NCBI RefSeq assembly: GCF_003201875.1
Contig: NZ_QJKD01000030.1
Span: 1 to 46,820, forward strand
Direction: 5' to 3'
DNA: 46,820 bases
Origin: Hungatella effluvii
GTDB lineage: Bacteria > Bacillota > Clostridia > Lachnospirales > Lachnospiraceae
Part shown: piece by piece, positions 15,807-22,891 of the stretch
Layout: each line of letters begins with the position of its first letter
How positions within the stretch are numbered: the first letter of the stretch is position 1
Program-made: the position numbers and the translations under genes
The notes under the pieces: model-generated
Seen by the model: the letters and a program-made list of their open reading frames with translations, nothing else
Told to the model about the DNA's origin: nothing
The model's database searches: none

Positions 15807-17465
15807 ATGAACATACGGAAATCCATGTATCGGCTGATCATCGTTATGATAGTTGTTCCTTTTTTGATGTTCAGTTTGCTGCTTACATTTACATATAATA
15901 CGAAATTAGAAAATGCAGTACAGGAAAGCCTTGAAGCTGTGGCAAATTCACAGCTTGCTGAAATGGGCGATTTTTGCGGTCAGCAGAGAAATAATCTGAA
16001 TATTCTGGGCAGCATGGATGTATCACAGGCCGCTCTGCGCGGAGAATTGGATCAGGACACGCTCCAATATCTTGATAATATTCTTTATTCCCGCGTACAG
16101 GCTACTCAATATTTGAAGAGTATTGTGCTGGTAGACACCAATCATCACATGATTGCCTCCAGCGATGAAAACTCAGCGGCTTATGCTGATCCGGAATTAG
16201 ACGCTCTGATTGAGCGGATGAAGGGCAACTCTTTTTACATCACGAATACTTTGAGTTACCAGCAGAATGGCCAGAAAGTTCACTCAGTCATAGCAATCGC
16301 GGAGATAAGGGATCATGGCAAGGTCTTGGGTCATGCCCTGTCCGAAATTAATTTAGATTTTTACGATAATATACGTAAGCGGGCAAAGCTTTGGAATGAA
16401 TCCACTTTCTATCTTCTGGATGGAAACCAGAATATCATTAGCGCCGGTACGCAGGAGGATAAGCGTGAAACCTTTGTGACCACCGACGCGGAGCGGAAGG
16501 ATTATCAGGAAAAATATAACGCCATTGACTTTGCCGCGCACCCACAGGGGAGTTTTACCTATCGGGTGGGAAGAAACAGCTACATCACTTATTATTCCAA
16601 TGTGGAGTATACGGACTGGCACGTCCTGCTGTCTGTAAACATGGACCGTTTTCTAAGCCGGGGACAGATTTCATTACTTCTGCTGGGGTTTCTTGTGTTG
16701 TTATGCACCATACTGACAGTATTGTTGGGACGGTTTGTATCCAGACGTATTGTGCAGCCCATCCATCATATCTCCGATACGCTGAATGAGATCAAGCAGA
16801 ATCAGGACTACTCCCTTCGTATAGGGACGGTCAGGAAAGACGAGCTGGGCACATTGGCGGAGGAAATCAATGGCCTGCTCTCTTTTATTGAGACAGAAAA
16901 TGAGTATAAGACCAAACGGGAACGGCTTTTGCAGGAAATGGCGCAGAAGGACGCTCTGACCCAGGTGTATAATGCTGAGAATATTCGCAGGTATCTTTCC
17001 GAGGCAATAGCCCGTCACCAATTAGACGGTACGCCCATGGCTGTTCTGTTTGTGGATGTGGACAACTTCAAAGCGTTTAACACAGACTATGGTCACAGCG
17101 TGGGAGACCAGGCACTGCTGTTTATTGCGTCCCTGCTTGTGCGTGAAACAGGCGGGATTGTCGGACGGGTGGGCGGCGATGAGTTCCTGGCCATTATAGA
17201 GGAGCAGGAGAGGCTGACAGCCTTAGAATCCTGCCTGAGCTGGGTCAATGATTCTGCCCACAGCCGGTTTGTTCTTCGCGGCAGCCGTGAAAGTCTGCTG
17301 GTGGCCTGTTCAATCGGTGCAGTTGTAGTGGATTTTGAGGGAGATCATGCAGTAGGCGTAACAGCTGAACAGCTGATGGGGATTGCGGATGAGGCCATGT
17401 ACGAAGCGAAAAACAACGGTAAAGGCGGGTATGTAATCCGGTACTGTCCATCTTACAATGAATAA
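15807..17465 (+). CDS. Membrane diguanylate cyclase (Cache-like sensor, HAMP, GGDEF)
   Basis: A 552-residue protein with AGGGG 8 bases before the ATG. One membrane segment lies at residues about 8-30 (LIIVMIVVPFLMFSLLLTF) and a second at about 284-308. The extracytoplasmic part between them looks like a double-Cache sensor. HAMP follows (RRIVQPIHHISDTLNEIKQ), then a GGDEF domain with the intact motif RVGGDEF at 456-460 and a preceding DVDNFKAFNTDYGHSVGD. It should make c-di-GMP in response to an external small molecule. No RxxD inhibitory site is obvious before the motif. It stands alone, divergent from the GntR regulator, which may control it. Confidence 0.92.
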   Translation: MNIRKSMYRLIIVMIVVPFLMFSLLLTFTYNTKLENAVQESLEAVANSQLAEMGDFCGQQRNNLNILGSMDVSQAALRGELDQDTLQYLDNILYSRVQATQYLKSIVLVDTNHHMIASSDENSAAYADPELDALIERMKGNSFYITNTLSYQQNGQKVHSVIAIAEIRDHGKVLGHALSEINLDFYDNIRKRAKLWNESTFYLLDGNQNIISAGTQEDKRETFVTTDAERKDYQEKYNAIDFAAHPQGSFTYRVGRNSYITYYSNVEYTDWHVLLSVNMDRFLSRGQISLLLLGFLVLLCTILTVLLGRFVSRRIVQPIHHISDTLNEIKQNQDYSLRIGTVRKDELGTLAEEINGLLSFIETENEYKTKRERLLQEMAQKDALTQVYNAENIRRYLSEAIARHQLDGTPMAVLFVDVDNFKAFNTDYGHSVGDQALLFIASLLVRETGGIVGRVGGDEFLAIIEEQERLTALESCLSWVNDSAHSRFVLRGSRESLLVACSIGAVVVDFEGDHAVGVTAEQLMGIADEAMYEAKNNGKGGYVIRYCPSYNE

Positions 17466-17489
17466 AAATATAAAAAGCTCGATAAAGGT

Positions 17490-17738
17490 TCATGACCAGA
17501 TTTTAGGCTGGCCTTTCTTGTATTTGCCGGTAAGAAGACCCTGTGCGAGTGGGGAAAAGGAAGTGATGCCGATGCCGTATTTCCGGCAGGTTCCAAGGAT
17601 CTCATGCTCGATATACCGGTCTACCATATTATACTGCGGCTGGATGACGGTCAGAGGGTATAGCCCCAGATGGTCGATGAGTCGTTCCGCCTCCTCAAGC
17701 CGTGCGCTGCCCCATTCCTCGCTGAACGCGAGATTCTG
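17490..17738 (-). pseudogene. Aldo/keto reductase remnant
   Basis: Reading the reverse strand gives a central aldo/keto reductase fragment: EEWGSARLEEAERLIDHLGL, then VIQPQYNMVDRYIEHEIL, then GIGITSFSPLAQGLLTGKY, ending at a stop at 17490-17492. Family members are over 300 residues; only about 83 survive. The frame has a stop at 17739-17741 upstream. A weakly similar N-terminal scrap (ISLAFGNWDNSS) may lie at about 17745-17815. Both the NADPH-site half and the C-terminus beyond GLLTGKY are missing. It is a dead gene beside the cyclase. The two short forward ORFs here are shadows of it. Confidence 0.8.
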
Positions 17739-17947
17739 TTAAGCCGTCTGGAATCCCCGCCTTCTCTGCTGGAGTTGTCCCAATTCCCGAATGCCAATGA
17801 AATTTACCAGCAAAACGCAGTTAATTACCATTTAAGTGGAAAAACAGCGAAAGTTTAAACATTTGCAAGGGAAACGTAATACCTCATTCTGTCCATATAT
17901 AGTATACTTAATATACCAAATATTTCAAGAACGAGGAGTGAAATGGT

Positions 17948-18802
17948 ATGGGAAGTAGGAGATGGATCTGGACTGCTGTGGCAGCTGTCCTGCTTGTGGC
18001 CTGTAGCAGCAAGGGGGGAGTCGTTTCACAGACCAGGAGTGCAGGGGAAAATACCATTTCCTGTATAAATGACGGCTCCGTGGATTGGACCGGCATAAAA
18101 ACCGTGTATCTCTATGGCGATGGCTGCGCGGTTCCGCCTACATGCACAATTCGTGACGAGGAAACGATTTCCCAGCTGGTTGAACAGGTACAGCAGACTG
18201 GTGAATATCAGGAAGTCTCCAGGTCGGAGTATCTGGAGGGAATGAACGGAATCTGGGTGGAATTTGACAATGGCGTCTGCATCAGTATGTACCGGGAGGA
18301 AAATTATGGAACCGTCTCGAAAGAGAAGGAGACGACCGGGAAACCGCCATTTTACCGCTTCCCGCAGGAATTTCGTAAAACAGTTCAGGCGCTGCTGGAG
18401 TCACCAGATAAAAAGGTCAGTGTATTTGAGGCTGGACTCAATACGCTGGAGGGAGTGACAATGAAAGCGGTGGATGGCAGTGCCGATTCTGGATCGGTTA
18501 AACTCTGTATTCTGAATGAGACGGATTTAGATATCATGTTTGGCGAAAACTATGAATTACAGCATTTCGTGAATGGACAGTGGCAAAGCGTTCCCTATAT
18601 AATTGACAATTGGACATTTAACGCGGTTGGCTATTCTGCCCGAAAGGATAGTCCGGCGGAGATAACGGTCAATTGGGAGATCTTTCATGGCTCCATGGAG
18701 CAGGGGAATTATCGGATTATAAAGACCGTGAACGATTTCAGGGGATCAGGGGATTATACCACATATTACCTCGCAGCAGAATATGAGATTAAGGAGCAGT
18801 GA
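17948..18802 (+). CDS. Secreted lipoprotein of unknown function
   Basis: A 284-residue protein with a type II signal peptide: charged GSRRW, hydrophobic AVAAVLLVAC and lipidated Cys19. A GAGGAG site lies 9 bases before the ATG. The mature part has two regions. Residues about 45-165 read like a small domain around ETISQLVEQVQQTGEYQEV. Residues about 170-284 look like a beta-rich, Ig-type domain (LCILNETDLDIMFGENYELQ, then GNYRIIKTVNDF), seen in clostridial lipoproteins that combine a conserved peptide-binding or Ig-like domain. It stands alone, between the reductase remnant and a predicted terminator. No enzyme motif is visible. Confidence 0.8.
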   Translation: MGSRRWIWTAVAAVLLVACSSKGGVVSQTRSAGENTISCINDGSVDWTGIKTVYLYGDGCAVPPTCTIRDEETISQLVEQVQQTGEYQEVSRSEYLEGMNGIWVEFDNGVCISMYREENYGTVSKEKETTGKPPFYRFPQEFRKTVQALLESPDKKVSVFEAGLNTLEGVTMKAVDGSADSGSVKLCILNETDLDIMFGENYELQHFVNGQWQSVPYIIDNWTFNAVGYSARKDSPAEITVNWEIFHGSMEQGNYRIIKTVNDFRGSGDYTTYYLAAEYEIKEQ

Positions 18803-19128
18803 ACGGATTCGCAATGAGTGAGTCAGAGAAACGCATTTGGATTCCGAATTAAGTGCCTTCTTAATGAGAAAGTGTATGAATGCAAGAGTGTTTGAATAAG
18901 ATCAGGCGGAACCATTACGCTTGGTCTTTTTTGATTCAGGTACCAACTTTTTAAAGAGCGGCTGCTGTTTTCTGTCGGAGAAATTCATTTTAAGAAAGAT
19001 AAAAATAGAATATAAGCAGAAGAAATGATATAATGAAATACACAGACTTTATGCGCAGGGGAAACGATCATCTGAAATAAACGCTGAAAGAATAATGGTT
19101 AAATAATAGTTGAAAAGGAGTACACAAC
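18803..19128 (+). other. Intergenic region with a terminator and a possible promoter
   Basis: The region holds a GU-containing hairpin at 18899-18932 (AGATCAGG paired with CTTGGTCT, then a T6 tract), and TATAAT at 19029-19034 preceded by TGA, with only a weak -35 (TAGAAT, 19006-19011). No gene is convincing in between. The promoter would serve the leader and SUFU gene. Confidence 0.45.
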
Positions 19129-19176
19129 ATGAATCATAAAGCCGTAATAACAGGAAGCTGCGGAGGAAAAAATTGA
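19129..19176 (+). pseudogene. 15-codon start of a short-chain dehydrogenase-like protein, or leader peptide
   Basis: An AAAAGGAG site precedes an ATG reading MNHKAVITGSCGGKN, then TGA. KAVITGSxGG resembles the beginning of the Rossmann TGxxxGIG motif of short-chain dehydrogenases, so this may be a cut-off gene start. It also ends 1 base before the SUFU gene and contains that gene's GGAGG site, so it could act as a translated leader. Confidence 0.4.
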
Positions 19177-19177
19177 T

Positions 19178-19843
19178 ATGATGTCCTACGAAGAATTTAT
19201 TAAAAAGCTGGAGGAAGAGGAAGATTGGGCGCCTGGCTGGGAGGCCATAGATGAGGTGTTTAATGAGCTGTATCCGAATCAGACTCCTGAACATTTTGGA
19301 ACAAATATGTTAAAACGTGCAATATTCGGTGGAGACCAATATCTTGATGGCTATTCTGTTTATTCATCACCAAATGGATACAAGCATATTGTTACTTACG
19401 GTATGACGCAGCTTTATGCTGAAAAGGATAGCTTTGGCGGCGATTGGAGTAAATGGGGCTACGAGATGACGATGAAGCTTTCTGCTGCAAATACAGATGA
19501 CTGCATGTGGGGCATAGATGTGCTGTCGAATCTAGCACGCTATACCTATACATCTGAACGCTATTTTGAACCTTATCAGCTTATTGGAAATAAAGGAGAA
19601 CCGATCAAGGGGGGCTCCGATACTGCAATCACGGCACTTCTTACTGTATCAGATACGGAAGCTCATGGAATAGATACTGTTTATGGAAGAACAGACTTTA
19701 TTCAGCTTGTCGGTATCACACAGCCAGAATATGAAATGCTGAAGAGTGATATTTCCAAGGCGCAGCAATTCGCTGAAAAATTGCGTGAAAAATATCCTAA
19801 CCTGGAAACGGATACAGACAGAACAGAATCCATATTATTTTGA
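19178..19843 (+). CDS. SUFU (suppressor of fused)-domain protein
   Basis: A 221-residue soluble protein. Residues about 35-200 match the SUFU-domain pattern: DGYSVYSSPNGYKHIVTYGM, TQLYAEKDSFGGDWSKWGYE, then a late FIQLVGITQPEYEMLKSD. Bacterial SUFU proteins are known mainly as immunity-type proteins of polymorphic toxin systems, but no toxin is visible beside it. The start is one of two consecutive ATGs at 19178 and 19181. GGAGG is inside the 15-codon ORF just upstream, so translation may be coupled. Its last residues lie against a VOC-family remnant, so the 3' end may be a rearranged junction. Confidence 0.75.
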   Translation: MMSYEEFIKKLEEEEDWAPGWEAIDEVFNELYPNQTPEHFGTNMLKRAIFGGDQYLDGYSVYSSPNGYKHIVTYGMTQLYAEKDSFGGDWSKWGYEMTMKLSAANTDDCMWGIDVLSNLARYTYTSERYFEPYQLIGNKGEPIKGGSDTAITALLTVSDTEAHGIDTVYGRTDFIQLVGITQPEYEMLKSDISKAQQFAEKLREKYPNLETDTDRTESILF

Positions 19844-20003
19844 TAAATTTGGATTCAGAGATACTTTGGGCTTTCATACGGAATGGGCTGGTGAGAGCTA
19901 TGTTCCGCCCAAGGGAATAAATCAGACCTTCGGAATCCGCAACTTTTATGTTGCCGACCCGGAGGGAAATCTGCTTGAAACTGGCAGTACAAGTGAATTG
20001 TAG
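19828..20003 (+). pseudogene. C-terminal remnant of a glyoxalase/bleomycin-resistance (VOC) family protein
   Basis: In a frame different from the SUFU gene, the bases read FDKFGFRDTLGFHTEWAG, then FGIRNFYVADPEGNLLETG, then a stop at 20001-20003. The ADPEGNLLE ending is typical of the last strand of VOC-superfamily proteins, which are about 120-150 residues; fewer than 60 remain. There is no start codon with a binding site. It overlaps the last SUFU codons, consistent with a deletion that fused the two ends. Confidence 0.55.
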
Positions 20004-20066
20004 TTTTATGAATTCTTGGTTCTTATACCGAGTTGGCAAATTGGAATAGATGAAGGAGCGTGTAGC

Positions 20067-20366
20067 ATGGAAAAATTAATGTATATGATGATGATTGAGA
20101 AGAGCAGGACCTATAATAAGCTGACAAAGAAAGCAGTCACAGAGCATGTTGAGAACGTAAGGAGGCTGGACGATGAGGGAAAGCTGGAAATTTGCGGCGT
20201 GTTTAAAGGTTATCCGGGAATGGCAGGTATGTATATTCTGAAAACAGACAGTCGTGAGGAGGCAGAAGATATCTGCAGCAGGGAGCCCTTGGTTATCGGT
20301 GGATATGCAACATATAAATTGGTTGAATTGCAGGTCGCGAACCGGGAAAATAATTATCTGCTGTAA
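20067..20366 (+). CDS. YCII-like small protein
   Basis: The start is ATG 20067 because AAGGAG lies 8 bases upstream; the reading frame extends further but without a site. The 99-residue protein is soluble and fits the YCII-related alpha/beta fold: MYMMMIEKSRTYNKL, then HVENVRRLDDEGKLEICGVF, then SREEAEDICSREPLVIGGY. YCII proteins are small dimeric proteins, some with dehydrochlorinase-like or unknown activity, so the function is open. It lies alone between the VOC remnant and the MBOAT gene. Confidence 0.7.
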   Translation: MEKLMYMMMIEKSRTYNKLTKKAVTEHVENVRRLDDEGKLEICGVFKGYPGMAGMYILKTDSREEAEDICSREPLVIGGYATYKLVELQVANRENNYLL

Positions 20367-20537
20367 TTGTGAAAGTCATGTCCTGACACACGCCAGCTCT
20401 TCCCGATCTTACTGGCCCGTAGTTTCTTCTCGCGTATGCAGCTTTGAATTGTCTTATAAAAAAATAGATATTTGCAACTTTTTGCCCTCATTTTTTGTCT
20501 AAAGAAGAAGCAGGCATTTACAAATGAGAGGGAAAAA

Positions 20538-21953
20538 ATGGTATTCAGCAGTTTAGAATTTATATTTCGGTTTCTTCCGCTATTTTTGATAATCTACTAC
20601 ATAATCCCATACAGCTGGAAGAATTTTTGGCTTTTTGCGGGAAGCCTTGGCTTTTATTTTTATGGGGTCAGGGATACCCCTTTTTATTTTGTTCTCCTGG
20701 TTCTTTCTATTCTGGTCAACTACAGAATCGGGATTTTGATAGGACGGCGGAGGCTGGGGAGGCTGCGGAAGAGGTGGCTGGTTTGCGGCATAATCTATAA
20801 CCTTTCATGGCTGATCCTTTTCAAATATTCTGCATTTATTGTCCAAAATGTAAACCTGCTTCTGGGAAGAGCAGGGATTCCATTGAATTTACCGGTTTTT
20901 GCGCCTGTACTCCCGGTGGGAATCAGTTTCTATACCTTTCAGGCTGTCTCATATCTGGCAGATGTGTATCGAAAAACAGTTCCCTATGAGCGGTCTATGG
21001 TTGGCTTCGGCATGTATATCAGCATGTTCCCGCAGCTGATCGCAGGTCCGATTGTGACGTATTCCTCTATGCGGGCACAGATTGGCAGAAGAAAGGTTAC
21101 CTTCCGCGCTATTGAGGATGGGCTGCGGGAGTTCACCATTGGTTTGGGATTTAAGGTGCTCCTGGCAAATCGGGTCGGCGGCTTATGGACTGAAGTGCAG
21201 ACGATTGGTTATGAGAGCATTTCCACCCCGTTGGCCTGGCTCGGTCTTGCAGCCTTCAGCCTGCAGATTTATTTTGATTTTTGCGGGTATTCACTCATGG
21301 CAAAGGGACTGGGCACAATGATGGGGTTTAAGCTTCCGAATAACTTCAGCCATCCATACATGTCCCTGTCCATGACGGAATTCTGGCGAAGGTGGCATAT
21401 AACTCTTGGCAGCTGGTTCCGGGAGTACGTATACATTCCCCTGGGAGGGAACCGGAGAGGGGCTGTTTTGACCATTCGGAATCTGCTGGCAGTCTGGCTT
21501 TTAACCGGATTTTGGCACGGAGCCAGCTGGAACTTTATAATATGGGGCCTTCTGCTGTTCCTGATCATGTCCATCGAGCGCCTTGGACTGCTTCGGGTGC
21601 TGGAACGACGGCGGGTAATCGGACATCTCTATATGGTGCTCATGATTCCTTTGACCTGGCTTGTGTTTGCCGTTACTGACGTCAGACAGATGCTGCTGTA
21701 TTTCCAGAGACTGTTCCCGTTCTTAATGAAACAGAACCTTTTTTATTTCAGTGGGGATTATCTGAAGTATGGAAAACTTTACGCGGTCTCCATTGCGGCT
21801 GGGCTTGTGTTTATGACGGATATCCCCTGTCGAATTTATAATCGGCATAAATACTCTCTGGTTACGGCATTTGTGCTTCTGGCCGTTTTCTGGGCATGTG
21901 TGTATTGCATACACATTGGTATGGACGACCCTTTTTTGTATTTCAGATTTTAG
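20538..21953 (+). CDS. MBOAT-family O-acyltransferase (AlgI/DltB type)
   Basis: The start is ATG 20538, giving the family-typical MVFSSLEFIFRFLPLFL opening. GAGAGGG lies just upstream, while the earlier in-frame start lacks a site. The 471-residue protein has about ten membrane segments. Signature residues are present: TEFWRRWHITLGSWFREYVY, then PLGGNR, then the catalytic-His motif GFWHGASWNFIIWG. Members move acyl groups from inside donors onto surface polysaccharide or teichoic acid. The next gene encodes an SGNH-type partner 20 bases on, as in alginate-like and cell-wall O-acetylation modules. The substrate polymer is not identifiable. Confidence 0.93.
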   Translation: MVFSSLEFIFRFLPLFLIIYYIIPYSWKNFWLFAGSLGFYFYGVRDTPFYFVLLVLSILVNYRIGILIGRRRLGRLRKRWLVCGIIYNLSWLILFKYSAFIVQNVNLLLGRAGIPLNLPVFAPVLPVGISFYTFQAVSYLADVYRKTVPYERSMVGFGMYISMFPQLIAGPIVTYSSMRAQIGRRKVTFRAIEDGLREFTIGLGFKVLLANRVGGLWTEVQTIGYESISTPLAWLGLAAFSLQIYFDFCGYSLMAKGLGTMMGFKLPNNFSHPYMSLSMTEFWRRWHITLGSWFREYVYIPLGGNRRGAVLTIRNLLAVWLLTGFWHGASWNFIIWGLLLFLIMSIERLGLLRVLERRRVIGHLYMVLMIPLTWLVFAVTDVRQMLLYFQRLFPFLMKQNLFYFSGDYLKYGKLYAVSIAAGLVFMTDIPCRIYNRHKYSLVTAFVLLAVFWACVYCIHIGMDDPFLYFRF

Positions 21954-21973
21954 ATGGAAGGCGGAGGACTGGA

Positions 21974-22771
21974 ATGAGAAGATATTGGTACAGTGTTCTG
22001 TTGACGGGCAGTATGATTGTCATGGCGGCCGCAAAAATGTCAATGGATATACCGAAAAAGGAACCGATACCTCAGGAGACGGCGGCAGTGCAGGCGGATA
22101 ACCGTATAGTGGAGGCACAGAGTGAGGAAATGATGGAGGCTATGAACGCAGAAGAGAGTACACCATCATCTCCGGAGACAGGAGAAACGGCTGTAATGGG
22201 GAGTGATATTGATAAAGATTTTTCTAATGTGTTATTTATAGGAGATTCACGGACTGTGGGACTTTCAGAGTATGGTGATTTAGGGCGGGCGGATGTATTT
22301 GCGAATTCTGGTATGTCGGTTTTCGATCTCTTTGAGGCTCAGGTTTCCGTGAATGGTGACGAGAAAAAGACGCTGGAGGAAGTGTTCTCGTCGGAAAACT
22401 ATCGGACAATTTATTTCATGCTTGGTATCAATGAGCTGGGATATGATGATAAGGCTATTGTCACTCAATACCGTTCTGTCGTGGAGAGAATCCGCGCTGT
22501 GCAGCCTGCAGCAGCCCTGGTACTTGAGGCCAATTTACACGTAACCGGTGAAAAAGCCGCCAAAAGCAATATTTTTAATAACCAGAGAATTGATGCTCTA
22601 AATAAGTCTATTAAAAAAATAGCAGAAGATACCGGATGCCGTTATATCGATGTCAACAGCCTCTTTGACGATGAGAACGGGAATTTATCTGCCGCCTATT
22701 CCACTGATGGCGCGCATATTCTGGGGAAATATTACTCGGTATGGGTGGAGTGGATCCGCAATGGCGGATGA
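21974..22771 (+). CDS. SGNH/GDSL-fold protein, partner of the MBOAT acyltransferase
   Basis: The start is ATG 21974 with GGCGGAGG 6 bases upstream; an earlier in-frame start lies inside the MBOAT gene. The 265-residue protein has an N-terminal membrane anchor (YWYSVLLTGSMIVMAAA), a linker rich in Glu, Pro and Ser, then an SGNH fold. Block I is LFIGDSRTVGL (Ser), block III is GINELG (Asn) and block V is DGAH (Asp and His). The catalytic residues are intact, so it could transfer or remove acyl groups outside the membrane. Close spacing to the MBOAT gene suggests one operon for O-acylation of a surface polymer. A terminator follows. Confidence 0.88.
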   Translation: MRRYWYSVLLTGSMIVMAAAKMSMDIPKKEPIPQETAAVQADNRIVEAQSEEMMEAMNAEESTPSSPETGETAVMGSDIDKDFSNVLFIGDSRTVGLSEYGDLGRADVFANSGMSVFDLFEAQVSVNGDEKKTLEEVFSSENYRTIYFMLGINELGYDDKAIVTQYRSVVERIRAVQPAAALVLEANLHVTGEKAAKSNIFNNQRIDALNKSIKKIAEDTGCRYIDVNSLFDDENGNLSAAYSTDGAHILGKYYSVWVEWIRNGG

Positions 22772-22836
22772 CTCAGAGGAAACAGGAACTCTCCATCTTC
22801 GATTAGGTTTTTGTGATTAATCCTCATGCAGTCTGA

Positions 22837-22864
22837 AGCGCGTGCCTTTGGACACGCGCTTTTA
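22837..22864 (+). terminator. Intrinsic terminator after the MBOAT-SGNH pair
   Basis: AGCGCGTG (22837-22844) pairs perfectly with CACGCGCT (22853-22860) around an 8-base loop and is followed by a short T tract. It sits 65 bases after the SGNH stop. Confidence 0.7.
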
Positions 22865-22891
22865 GGGATGGAATGTGGTCTGTTATGCCGT

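Noticed and set aside
17458..17858. Two short forward ORFs after the Cache-GGDEF gene
   Set aside because: The reverse strand of the same bases reads as an aldo/keto reductase fragment, which explains the open frames.
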